From Nautilus pompilius (taxonomy: Eukaryota > Mollusca > Cephalopoda > Nautilida > Nautilidae): a stretch of DNA of 64,000 bases. The DNA lies in the NCBI GenBank assembly GCA_018389105.1, contig JACATO010001712.1:82001-146000 (forward strand), given 5' to 3'. Positions 43,441-54,960 of the stretch are shown piece by piece. Below the pieces are notes generated by a model that was given only the letters and a program-made list of their open reading frames with translations, had not been told where the DNA came from and made no database searches. The position numbers were made by a program, and so were the translations under genes. Position 1 is the first letter of the stretch; every line of letters begins with the position of its first letter.

Positions 43441-45979
43441 TCGGCAAGCTACGTGTATTGTGTAATGGTCAATGGCAATGGTTACATATTCGTGATTTAC
43501 CATTATCATCTGCATGAGGTCTTCTTAGAGAATGTAATTATGGGGTACTTTTTAAGTTTTACAGTTACTGATAAGGTAATGGTATTGTTGATGTATAGTA
43601 TACAATTTCACACAATAGCTGCGTGATTATGGTTAATCTCTCTTTACTAAATGTTATATTTAAAGCTAGTTTATTTTATATATTATAATTTGTCATGTGT
43701 TAAAACTAGCATTAGACCATAATTTATCTATTTCATTTAATTTCAAACATAAGATTAAAATGGCATTTATAATTTCTCTTTTTCATTAATTATGAAGATT
43801 TATTTGTCCAGTTCATAGGGTAAATATTCAAATTAAATATGTATGTACATCATCTGTGCAGGTGGCTTCCCAAATACCTGTAATGGGCAATTTCACAGGT
43901 AGGGTGTCACATACACGGACGGACCACGGACCATTCGCCATCTTCCACGTTTAATGGCGGATAAATTCCAAACAAAGATGCCATTTTGTAGTTTCTCTGG
44001 CCTCCATTACTGGCGTAGTAGCGCAGCCGGTCCCGAGCATCGTGTCTGCCCTCACAGCCCTTTAAACGATATAGGTGGACGTCTGAATGATCCATTTCAG
44101 AGAGATAAAACTAGGGGACTTCTGACAGATAGCCGGGCCCCCCCCCCCTGTACGTTACGCGTAGATGTCAGAACTGCCGAGTTCTCTGCGTATCTGAAAA
44201 ATGGCAGACAGCCTTGATTAGTTAGCAACTTAGCGGACTCAGCTAATCCGCTAATCGTCTTAATCTTCCTGGAATGCTTTGCTTAGGAGCCGTCCAAGTG
44301 GATGAATAAAATCAATAAAGATGGAATTTTCCTATATCATCGAGATAGGGCTTGTTGAATTTCTTCAACACCGGAAGTGATTGCTGGCCAGATGATTGGC
44401 TGACAACCCGATGAAGGTAAGAATATTAATACGAGTTATTAAGTAGTATCATTTGGGTTGCTACAGTTGTGAGGAATTGCTGTTTTTTTGTTGTCGTTTT
44501 TTTATTGATAGTGATATTAATTATCTTTAACATTCTTGTTTACAGATGGTTCCATCAAATTTGATTCAGTTACTCACGGATGTAGACTGATCGGGCAAGC
44601 AGATATTGTCGTAGTTACACCAAACAAAATTTGACATCTTATAGAATATCATGCAAAATCCAGATTTGTTAGCATACTTCTAGTAAATTCCATGTTTAAC
44701 GGTAAATGCTCGGTAAAGATGGTCTTTCGCTGGACCGAAAGCTTACCTTTACTCCCCGACATAAAGAACCAGAAGTCTGTCTTTACATCACATTTATTTG
44801 ACATTTATTGTCTTTCATATTTATGCCAGGTAAATACTATGTAAAGATGGTTTAGTTGTTTACTTTATGCCAGTCGTTAAAGGTGGGACCTTCCCCGGTG
44901 TAAATAGTCTCCCATTGTCTCTGTAAAACATTGTGGATGAATCCTATAAAAGAACAGACAGAAGACTCCGGCAACTTAACTGCTTAACCAGATATCGTTA
45001 TTAAATGTCAGTTTCTTGATATTAATTCGTAAAAGGGGTTTGTATATGTTTTTGAGTAGCCTTTTTATAACCCCTAGTGACAAGGCGCCCATTAGCATAA
45101 ACCCTGTCCACATAAAGTACCCAGGCACCACATCAGCCACATAGTGACTAAGTGTTCAACTAGGCAAACTTTCATTACGATAGCCGAGTATCGCTGACGT
45201 CATGTTGGTGGCTAGCTTCACTGGGCAAAATCTTCTGTCGTGTGAGTCCCGAAGTATCAGTAAAAGAATATCCAATTATGAATTTGAGAAGTTGTAATTA
45301 GCTATTTTAGTAATGAAGCTGAATCAGAAACAGATGCAGTAGCGTTCAGAATGTGAAATCTTTCTTTAAATCGTCACTGATTTCTATATTCTGTTTATTT
45401 TATCACCCCACCCCCACACTCCTGCCTGCTAAGTTTTCAGGATGAGACATTTACGGGTGATTGGCGATGAGACTCTACTGAAGGTTCTGGCTTCATTTCC
45501 TAATAAATAACTCTTTCACTTTAGCTTACACAGGATTAAGGAGACCGCCGAGCCTCTCTAAACAGATGTCTGTCCGGCAGAGGTTGATAAGATCCAACGG
45601 AAACATACAGGAAGAATTCGTCTTCATCTGCGTCTTTGTCTTCCAGCAGCAGCCTTGGAGCGAACGACAATGCTTCGTTCAGGCGACCGGTTTTTACATC
45701 TCACTCTCTCTCTAGCTACAGCTGCCAGCTCTTCATAAGGAGCAACTTCAATCCCTGTTCTTAACATGACACAACAACAGAAAGAGAGAGAGAGAGAGAA
45801 CTACCTCCTCCGGGACGTTCTGGAGATCACAGAAAACGGACCTAGGCAGACAGAGGTGGAGGAGCTCTCCTTCAAAGAGAACAAACTGAGTTTACGTTAA
45901 CAGGAAAATTGGTTTATCAATAAGCAGAAAACAGTAAACAATGCGTTTTTTAAAATTTATTTCAAACATAATAAATAAT
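43441..45979. other. Non-coding stretch
   Basis: AT-rich to 43.85 kb, then a CpG-richer patch at 43.9-44.2 kb with GCCATC motifs. Near-duplicate segments GGTAAATGCTCGGTAAAGAT (44700) and GGTAAATACTATGTAAAGAT (44829) suggest an old local duplication. A donor-like GAAG/GTAAGA lies near 44415 without a matching frame. A TGACGTCA lies near 45195. No gene recognised. Confidence 0.4.
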
Positions 45980-46995
45980 TCTCTCTCTGTCTGCACTGAT
46001 GTTTATCTCTCTTTCTCTGTCTGTACTGGCGTCATATCTCTTTCTGTACTGGCGTCATCTCTCGCTTTCTGCACTGACGTCATATCTCTCTTTCTGTACT
46101 GGCGTCATATCTCTCTTACTGTACTGGCGTCATATCTCTCTTTCTGCACTGACGTCATATCTCTCTCTGTACTGGCGTCATATCTCTCTTACTGTACTGG
46201 CGTCATATCTCTCTTTCTGTACTGACGTCATATTTCTCTTTCTGTACTGGCGTCATATCTCTCTTTCTGTACTGACGTCATATCTCTCTTTCTATACTGG
46301 CGTCATATCTCTCTTTCTGTACTGACGTCATATCTCTCTTTCTGTATTGACGTCATATATCTCTTTCTATACTGACGTCATATCTCTCTGTACTGGCGTC
46401 ATCTCTCGCTTTCTGTACTGACGTCATATCTCTCTTTCTGTAGACGTCATATCTCTCTTTCTGTACTGGCGTTATATCGCTCTCTGTACTGGCTTCATCT
46501 CTCGCTTTCTGTACTGACGTCATATTTCGCTTTCTGTACTGGCGTCATATCTCTCTCTGTACTGGCGTCATCTCTCGCTTTCTGTACTGACGTCATATCT
46601 CTCTTTCTATACTGACGTCATATCTCTCTTTCTGTACTGGCGTCATATCTCTCTTTCTGTACTGACGTCATATCTCTCTTTCTATACTGACGTCATATCT
46701 CTTTCTGTACTAGCGTCATATCTCTCTCTGTACTGGCGTCATCTCTCGCTTTCTATACTGACGTGATATCTTTCTTTCTGTACTGGCGTCATATCTCTCT
46801 CTGTACTGGCGTCATCTCTCGCTTTCTATACTGACGTGATATCTTTCTTTCTGTACTGACGTCATATCTCTCTTTCTATACTGACGTCATATCTCTCTTT
46901 CTGTACTGGCGTCATCTCTCGCTTTCTATACTGACGTCATATCTCTCTTTCTGTACTGGCGTCATATCTCTCTCTGTACTGGCGGCATCTCCCTC
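45980..46995. repeat. GA/CRE compound minisatellite, array G, 1 kb (CT on plus)
   Basis: About 40 units of roughly 22-26 bp, each a TATCTCTCTTTCTGTACTG segment followed by GACGTCA or GGCGTCA. Perfect TGACGTCA alternates irregularly with TGGCGTCA; TGACGTGA and TAGCGTCA are rare. Almost every unit keeps its CpG. This is the largest member of the family and open frames through it (Leu-Tyr-Trp-Arg repeats) are artefacts. Confidence 0.95.
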
Positions 46996-49559
46996 CTTGA
47001 TTTAATAGTAGTATTTTTTGCTTGATATGCTGAGATTTAAAAACTGGATTATCGGATAGTCAAACATTCACCAATAAACAGCCAGTATATTTTCAGTTAT
47101 GGACAAATAAAAATAACACTGTCGATAACTACAGTTCGGCCCGGTTTCGCTATTAGTAACTATTACTTTACAAACGAAAACTGGGAGAGAAACTGGTCCT
47201 TAACGTAAGCCCGTCTTTATCAGTGAATGGACTTCACTCATCTTTGAGTGAGTAAATAAGATTTAATCCAGTGAGATTAATAAAAAAAATCTTGAATGAA
47301 CTTTGGTGATCGCCAGACCGATAAGAAGACAGCAGATGAAAGTCGTGATTCGTGATATTTTTGCTATCGAACGTTTTATTGGATCGAAATTTTATCAATT
47401 TAGAACATCGACGCCAAAGATAGAGTTCGTACAGTAGTCAATTTGCTTATTAATCATTCGATTATCGACATGATTGATTTTCATGTGCAAAATGATATAA
47501 ATGTGATTTTTCTGGCACATTGGCTATTAAGGATTCTGGACAACTGAAGATGAGCTCATTCTTAGCATTTTCTTCTGAATACAAGTTGACGAGAAACGGT
47601 ACCCTACTGGCCCCGAGAATCGTTGCCTGGACCGAGTCTTATCAGGACATCGTACCATAAGCAAGCAACTAATATAAGCACACGTTGCATGCAGCGCGGA
47701 AGGGCCTGGCGTTCCCAGGTCTGCCCTTAACTTACCAGCTTGTGGAGACTACGTCCTTTCACTTTGTCAGACGGAAGCACCGCTTGTGAGCCAGGGAATT
47801 AAGAAACAGTTGGGGGGAGCGACTGGTGACGTTAGTTAGGCTCAGTACAGAAGCATAATCTTTGTGACCCACCCCGCTCTATTCACATCTCGTCAATTTT
47901 ATAGGGACAGCAACTATCAACTTCAGGGTGTGACCAGATTAACCCTAGAAAAGTCTATTAATGGACATGGAGATGCTCTGAGGAAACATGTCGCGATAAG
48001 ACGTCGACAAGCACATTGATAGCATCCCGAGAAAAGGTAGTAGCTGCCCGTACGGGGAGACAATCTATATGACATTAACCGATACACATTCATATAGTGA
48101 CTAGAATTGCTTTCATACAGCATAAACGTCACTGAATGCAGCCAACCCAAGATTAAATACTGTCTGATGAAATAAATGTAACTGAAAAACAGGTCAAAGT
48201 TATTTTGATTCCCAACCGTACTTCTTTAAATCCACATAAACTGATTCCACATGCGTCTGTGTGGTTTTTCATCATAAAATGGCATTCATTTGTTTGCGAA
48301 TCACTTCGCTAAAACTCATTGAACCCATTACATTTTCTGACGTCTGGTTTCTACATCACAGAAAACGGTGAGACTTATCACGAGAGTTTACGAACCTTTA
48401 AGTCATGAATACATTTATCGCTCTAAACCCTCCCCATCCGTTTTTTTTTTTTTTATTTAAAAAAACAAAAAAATCAAAAGTCGATAACAGAAATATCAGT
48501 ACGAGGCAAATCGACGCATTAAGTAACGGAGTGAGCGAGTTATCTACCCTGAACCTCTCTTCCGAGGACTGCAAGCGCGATTGGCCGGTTTAGTGCGCAT
48601 GGCATGGCGGGTAATCAATCACCCACCATCCGTCTTGATTTTACTCGCAATATTATGACAATCTCTTTCTCTAAACTTTTAAATAAAAAAAAAAAAAAAA
48701 AACCGACTTTTTCATCAATTGCATATCACATCGCACCCATGTGTCGCCCGCTTGTAAGACTTCGGCGCTATCATCTCCGAGTAACTGAAATAACTTTATT
48801 TGCTGTCGTTGCTCAACAATACTGGGAGCTGTTGAAATACACGTATAAACGGACGTCACATGATGCGCTAATATATCGCCGAAAAGGCCGTCCTGACCCG
48901 TGCGCATACAGAACGAACGCATACTTTTAGTATAAGCAACTTTTGATATCACGTGATATTCCCAGAAACCAATCAGAAGCTTCATCCTGATTTTTTTTTT
49001 CTTTTCCGTTTGGAGGACTCACAATTAAATATAGCAGTGCGTACACCTTGAAATAACGAGCGGCCTTATATATATATATATATATATTTTCTTTTTTTCT
49101 CTGAATTTATCTGCTAAAGTACTGGCAACTTAAAACAATTCTAGCGGTGAACGTTAATAGAGGAATTGCAACACAACCAGTCATAGGAGTGAATAAGCCA
49201 TTGTTTCGTAACAAATTTGTTGCTGTAAAATTTCTATGGATAGAGAGAGAGAGATAGAGAGAGGAGAGAGAGAAACTCTTGCAGACCGGATGTCACGAAA
49301 AATGTCGCAAAAGTAAAAAAAAAAAAAAAAAAAAAAATTAAATAGAATTTTTGTTTCTTTAAAATCACAAATGCAGATGATCATCATTAGGGGAGACCGA
49401 CCGGGATCAGTTGTTACGAGGGGAAATAAAAGTGTATGACGTCAGTTTATAGTTTCTTTCATCGGTACGTTTAATCAGGAAGTACTGGTGCTGTAGCATC
49501 ATGGCCCCCTGTTGACAGCCAGCTCCGGTTGTCTCCCCTAATTTGTAATCCGTCTAAAA
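46996..49559. other. Non-coding stretch
   Basis: Poly-A runs near 48688 and 49315, a TATATA tract at 49070-49088 and a short GA run at 49243-49273. The 108-codon frame at 48604-48930 spans a poly-Lys artefact. A solitary TGACGTCA sits at about 49438. No gene recognised. Confidence 0.4.
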
Positions 49560-50890
49560 GGCACACGGCGGCTGCTCGTCTTCTCTCGTTTTCTTCAGAG
49601 ATATTCACTTATGGCGATTATAAAACGCATTAAAAGCTCCCAAAGTCGCGCGAAGTTTCCGCGGCGGGATACCAGGGGGAAAAAACCCGTTATAAGCGAC
49701 AATTCGGTTGATTTTGCACGCGTTCCCGCTAAATTCAATTTTTGTTGTTGTTGTTTTTTTTTAAATACAATCCTTCACGGGGGAAAAGTCAGCTTACGAG
49801 AACCACAAACCCCTTTTTTTTATTTAAACCTCCAGACTCCACCTCTTTAATTAAAAAAAGGGGGGGGATTACGAAATCTCCGAGCAGAAGACCGAGGAGA
49901 ATGTCAGCCGAAGAACCCCAGCGCGAGGGGCCTGACTCTCGGTCTCGCCGCATCTCCTTAATCCTTTATAGTCGACGGTTTTCGCTCTCTCGGTAAATAT
50001 TTATCCGGTAGTGGAGTGGGGGCTATCGCGACGGAAAAGACCCGACCTCGAGAGATATTCTGCCCCCTCTGGCGGTAAACAGACTTTTAATGACACTCCT
50101 ACCTTTAAACGGGAGAGGCGGGCGTCCGAGCGAACGTTTGCCCGACCCGTCCCTACGATGCACGCGTAGATATAACATCTTGTTGTTTCGAGTAATATTC
50201 CGACGAAGCCGTATAAAAGTCCTCCAGGGGGGGGGGTTACTCGTTCAGCCTCACCGCCACGCCCCGCCCTGCCACCCCTCGGGAGTTTTCCGAGTGATAT
50301 GGTTTCTCCAATAAGTTCATTCCCCGCCCCCGACCCTCCGCGCGTAGACAAACTTCGGCTGAACAAGACGACGAGTGTCTCGGACCAGGCTCCCTCTCCT
50401 AGCCTGTTCGGTCGGTCTACCGGAGTCCGGCCGGCCATCTTCTCTTCGCTCCTTCGTATCGGCTGGAGCCCTGATTACAAAACCAGCCCCCGCGCCCCCT
50501 CACTGCGGAACAGAAGATCCCCCCTGGGTACCCAGCGCGAACTCCCAAGCTCTCTCGACCCGTCAGCTCCGCTTGTCTCCCCCGCCCACCTTCTCTTTCG
50601 GTTTTAATTGAAGCGGTTCTTTAAGGGGGTCGGTCGGATTCGGTTTCGCGACGAAATGCACGTGTTGCGGATCGGGTGTTCGGGAGTTCGGCGGACTGGG
50701 CGGTGTCTCCTGGCAGAGCGACCGACCGACCGACACCTCTCTCGTCGATCGGAGCGACGATGGGGTCCGTCCGTCCAGCCGGGACTCGACCCGGCAGAGC
50801 TGTGCGCGAAGTTATGGCAATTAAATAATAAAGTTGCGGGGGACGAAGGAACAGAGCTTAAGTACCAAATAAAAACTATAATGGAATTGC
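49560..50890. other. CpG-rich patch, possible island or promoter
   Basis: Dense CpG with GC boxes, G runs and AGGCGGGCG. Several open frames of 98-145 codons overlap on both strands and are rich in Arg, Pro and Ser, as expected of CpG-rich non-coding DNA. It lies about 0.8-2.1 kb upstream of the signal-peptide exon candidate at 51721. Confidence 0.35.
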
Positions 50891-51720
50891 TATTAATAAT
50901 ATAATCGGGCCATTCCCGCCGAAGAAGGGCGGTAGGGGGAGGAAGGTCGCGTTCTAATGAAAGATAACAGAATTCCATTCAGGCAAGAAGACTGAACCTC
51001 GTCCCGCTCAATAATACACACCCCCTCACCACCATTAACTTCTCGGGCAAGTTGTCTGTTTGTCTTATAAACAAACAGTTTTATTTCAGCACTGACCAGG
51101 TTGTTTTCGTTCTCACAAAAGAAGGTTCAGGCGAGTATGATTATTATTACTATTATTATTACTGTCGAAATATTAACTAAATACTTCGGCTCTATTTATA
51201 GGTTAGTTGTAGACTTGTAAAATAATCCAACGAATTCGTTCGTTTAACTTAAACATTATAGCCATTACCATCCCCGTCTGAATCCATTCCTTTTAGTCAT
51301 TTTTGTATTTATGAAGAAAATTAATATTGTTTCATATTTCGAGCAGCATAATACGTTCATTGTACATCCAAAAGTTTTGCACTCCCCTATAAATAGCAAT
51401 ATCAAGGTCTTTCTTTTAGGTTATTATGCAAATTCAGGGGGTCTAATTCGGCTTCATGAAGCAAACTTAGGAAATTCTGGGCTGGAGGGTGGTGCCAAAC
51501 TTCCGACCGCGGCTCTATACTGCAGACCAATAAATCGTAGTTACCATCTTAAGAAATAGAATAGCATGCTTCATCTTTCCTCCCTCCTCTCGCCGGTCTT
51601 CTTTCTTCCGAGTTGTTTCAGTTTCAAGCTCGGGCCACAACGAAAACCGGAAGGACGTTTGTAAATGAAAGAAGACAACAAGACAAAACCTTATAACTGT
51701 GTTACAGGGAACATGTGAAC
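50891..51720. other. Stretch upstream of the signal-peptide exon
   Basis: AT-rich with TTATTATTA tracts. It may hold the 5' leader of the exon at 51721. An ATG-TGA start-stop at 51713-51718 directly precedes that exon's ATG, a minimal upstream frame that could lower its translation. Confidence 0.3.
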
Positions 51721-51793
51721 ATGAATATTTCTCCTGTCGCAGGTATTAGTTCTGTGTGTTTGTTTATCGTTATTTTATGTACTCACCGGACAG
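51721..51793 (+). CDS. Candidate first coding exon (signal peptide)
   Basis: ATG at 51721 has A at -3. It opens 24 codons with a short polar start (MNISPVAGI), a hydrophobic core (SSVCLFIVILC) and a polar end (THRT): the layout of a secretory signal peptide. The exon closes at ACAG/GTAAGA (51793/51794), a near-consensus donor leaving phase 1, the usual phase for introns just after signal-peptide exons of secreted and cell-surface proteins. The frame reads on 32 more codons past the donor before TAA. No downstream exon was identified, so the protein family is unknown. It could also be chance. Confidence 0.35.
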
Positions 51794-51999
51794 GTAAGAG
51801 GAACAGGCAGGCGTCACGTTGCGTCACTCCATCGTCGTTGTTCTTCGACGAAATGCTTGTAGATTGCATCATAATTTAAATAAACCACGTGGTAAGACAA
51901 GGACCTCGTGTAGCATAATATAAGATTAACGCGCGAAATAACAGATCTAAGATCACCACCCCCCCCATTAGGGTTACTAGCGGGGTCTCACGAATGATG

Positions 52000-52062
52000 C
52001 GACGTGGGACCAGCGGTCAAGGACTTCACTCCCCTGCCAAGCATCGGATTCGAGCTCAAAGT
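52000..52062 (+). repeat. tRNA-like module
   Basis: TGGGACCAGCGGTCAAGGAC serves as an A-box and GGATTCGAGCTC (52046-52057) as a B-box, 30 bp apart. Likely tRNA-derived SINE head. It is followed by GAGAAGGTAAGG, which looks like a donor but has no supporting frame. Confidence 0.4.
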
Positions 52063-52465
52063 GGCGAGAAGGTAAGGAGACGGCGTCTCTGCGGCCGGTT
52101 AAAATTCAAAAATACAGGTAATTCATTCCTTTTTTAAAATTTAAAACGTTCTCTCTTCTCTTTTTTTGAGATTGTAGAGAACACTGCTACCCGGTGTGTC
52201 GTCGTCGTCCGTCCTTGTTTCTTTTTTCAACAAAAATAACTTTATACAGGTCGGGGGCCAACTTAGGGGGAAACGGGAATAAGATTCGACGACAAACTCC
52301 ACCCTCCCTACCTCCGTCTCCTGGGAGGGGAACTGGCGGCTTATTTCGTCCGCCAGCTGGCTGAGAGGAAAGCGAATCTGTTCTGCCTGTTCTCCTCTGG
52401 GCAAGAGAAACATCGTATTTGCGAGTCTATTAACTTCTGTGCTGGTCCGAAAAATGGCTCGATCT

Positions 52466-52633
52466 CTCTCCATCTCTCTCTGTACTGACGTCATCTCTCT
52501 CTCTCTCTCCATCTCTCCGTGTACTGACGTCATTCTCTCCATCTCTCTCTGTACTGACGTCATCTCTTCGCTCTCTACATCTCCTCTCCCTGTTATGACG
52601 TAATCTCTCCCATACTCTCTCTCTTTTTCTCAG

Positions 52634-52687
<54 letters not shown>

Positions 52688-52870
52688 ATTCTCTCTCTCT
52701 TTCTCTATCTCTTGCTCCATTCTCCTCTCTCTCTCTTCTCTCTCTCTCTCCCCATGCGCTCTCTCTCTCTCCTCTTCTCTCTCTCAGTATCTCTCTCTCT
52801 CTCTATATCTCTTCTATTCGCCTCTCTCTCTCACCTCCTATCCATCTCTCTCTCTCTCTCTCTGATTCTA
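52466..52870. repeat. GA/CRE compound minisatellite, array H, grading into CT
   Basis: Three CTGTACTGACGTCAT cores and a CTGTTATGACGTAAT variant at 52490-52605, followed by about 260 bp of interrupted CT repeats. Confidence 0.9.
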
Positions 52871-53040
52871 CAGTTAAAAGTCAAGTCGTTTCATTCCCTC
52901 TAACTAGCTCCACATTTTCTGTTGCAAACCAGGCGGGCTTCTGCTGCGGATAAAACCAAAAAAAAAAATCTTAATTAATATATATTTTTTTTTTTTAAAT
53001 CTCATTTTATTATTTAGCTCCAGGAAACTGGGTAACGTCT

Positions 53041-53105
53041 GTATGCGCGAGTCGTTTGCCGTAACCGACCCTGGCGACGAGACCGGTTCGAGTACCAGGC
53101 TCGTG
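53041..53105 (+). repeat. tRNA-like module (B-box only clear)
   Basis: GACCGGTTCGAGTACC (53081-53096) contains a B-box core GGTTCGAGTACC. The A-box is poor (GTCGTTTGCCGTAACC). Tentative SINE fragment. Confidence 0.25.
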
Positions 53106-53204
53106 TCGCGTTGACTGGTAATTTTATCTAAGCAAATTCCGTAGCATTTCCTTTTCTTTTTTTTGTCTGTTTTCTTTTTCTTTTTTTTTTTTTTTTTTTT
53201 GCAG

Positions 53205-53260
53205 AGGCTAAACGGGAACTCATATTAGCACAGTGTACTAAATCTGGCCGTCGCCCTTAG
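53205..53260 (+). CDS. Weak terminal-exon candidate
   Basis: A T-run of about 22 bases ends in TTTGCAG at 53204, an excellent 3' splice site pattern. One frame then reads AKRELILAQCTKSGRRP before TAG at 53258-53260. No partner donor or family is known, and a long T-run can produce this pattern by chance. Confidence 0.12.
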
Positions 53261-54014
53261 ACTAATACAACGTTAGACTGTCGCCAGTACCTTCTTTTAC
53301 ATTTAGTTCTTTTCCTCGCCGATACGCGCGGCTTGGCGACTACCAAGTGAAAACTAGAGTACAATTTACCTGGCGTTCTCACCTGGATAACTGCATTCCA
53401 GACATAAATCGACCTATTCACGTTTCTTTTAAAATATTAAATATTATATCTTCCTCCGCTCGTTTGCCTTTTTCTTTATAAAAAAAAGGGGTTTTTGCAA
53501 TCATAGAATCTATTTCGATAGTTATCTTCTATTTCTATCTTTCTACAATCTAGTCTTCACCAATTTCGACTTTTCCATTAATTATTTCTTCTCTCATCAC
53601 CTTCCTTTCTGTTTCTTGTTTACTACTTTTAAATCTTTGCTATTTAAAAGAGAAAAAAAAGCCAACTCGACCTCTGATTTCCGTTCCGTTTCTCCCCTTC
53701 CCCTGCCATTCTCTTAGCTTTTCTATTATAACCCTGACTCCCTTCTATTTATTCATCCGCCCCCCCCAACACACCTTCCTTTTATTTTGACATCCGACTG
53801 AAAGCCACCATTTTGAGCCAGTGACGTTCTGCTAAAGTCCCCGTCTGTACCCAGAACTCACTTCTCAACCTGAATACTAGACCAGGGACGGACCACCGAC
53901 CCACCAAAGGTAATTTCTAGGCTATTTCTTCTTGTCGACGCCTGCACGTGAGCCATCCATCGGCCGGGAACTTTCACGACGGGCATCGAAACAAACAAAA
54001 AAAAAAGGAGAAAA

Positions 54015-54124
54015 CAGCCTCTCTCTCCTCCTCTCTCTCCTCTCTCTCTCCCTCCCTCCCTCCCTCCCTCTCTCCCCGTGTACTGACGTCATCTCGCTTC
54101 CCTCTTCTCTCTCCGTGTACTGAC

Positions 54125-54155
<31 letters not shown>

Positions 54156-54230
54156 TGTGTACTGACGTCATCTCTCTCTCTCTCTCAATCCGTGTACTGA
54201 CGTTCATCTCTCTCTCTCTCTCTTTTTTTT
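54015..54230. repeat. GA/CRE compound minisatellite, array I (CT on plus)
   Basis: CT and CCCT runs with GTGTACTGACGTCATC, GTGTACTGACTTCC and GTGTACTGACGTTCATC cores. The second and third show decay of the CRE. Confidence 0.88.
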
Positions 54231-54904
54231 ACCCATCCGAGCTAAGTCATCTTGTTTTAACTTACCTACTACATCCCTCATCTTATAAACCCGACCGTCT
54301 TGTACCTCTTTTCGGGTGTCGGCTGTTCCCGCACTTTTTAGCACCACGTGATCTTTCCGTTTCCGGTTTTCCCGTCGCGCCGTTTGGCTGAAATGTATTT
54401 TTATTTAGTTCGATTCGTTTCCGCTTGGTTAACCCAGCTCTCGCGGGGTCTTGCACTTTAAAGTTAAATATTTGGCCCCACGGAGATGGTAAGTGCATCT
54501 CTCCGGGGTTAATCATAACGACAGTTCTTGCTCTGCACGTTAACTACGTCCACATTTTTTGCAAACAAAAACGAAGTTTTTTTTTTTTTTTTTCATTTTT
54601 TTATGGAGGGAAGAAAATGTTATGCATAGTACGATAAAATACGATGCCGACTGCCGCCAGCTTCCAGCCCCCCAGTGGGAAGTCTGCAGACGCCAGCTTC
54701 AAACACTCTTAAGACCGCGCGCCGTGATCTGGTAAAAGCATGCGTACTTTAAAGATGAGCTAGCAGCGACTGTGATGTCTGTAGCAGGTTATTTTTTTAA
54801 AGCGTACGCTGACTCCCATCCCATCCTTAGTCAAACGGCCTTCACTCTTTTGTCGCGACATTCCGCGGCTTAAGGGAGACAAAAAGCGCCAGACCGGAAT
54901 GCGA

Positions 54905-54960
54905 GGTACGCCCGGAAGCTCTGACGTCATCGCCGGAAAGAGAGAGAGAGAGAGACGTAA
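54905..54960. promoter_or_regulatory. ETS-CRE-ETS cluster
   Basis: CCCGGAAG (54911-54918), TGACGTCA (54922-54929) and GCCGGAAAG (54931-54939) lie within 30 bp, followed by a GA run. ETS and CRE sites in tandem are characteristic of animal promoters. No transcript is visible next to it. Confidence 0.3.

Noticed and set aside
43907..44095. Minus-strand frame with fibrinogen-like impression (DRLRYYASNGG)
   Set aside because: No Cys pattern or core motif of the fibrinogen domain; resemblance too weak.
44321..44415. ATG in good context (MEFSYIIEIGL) followed by a GAAG/GTAAGA donor
   Set aside because: The frame stops (TGA near 44378) before the donor, and the other frames are closed too.
50001..50978. 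Several 98-145-codon frames on both strands at 50.0-51.0 kb
   Set aside because: Overlapping frames in a CpG-rich segment with no domain, no splice context and biased composition.
54370..54487. Signal-like MYFYLVRFVSAWL frame before ATG/GTAAGT donor
   Set aside because: The frame ends at TAA about 25 bases before the donor.
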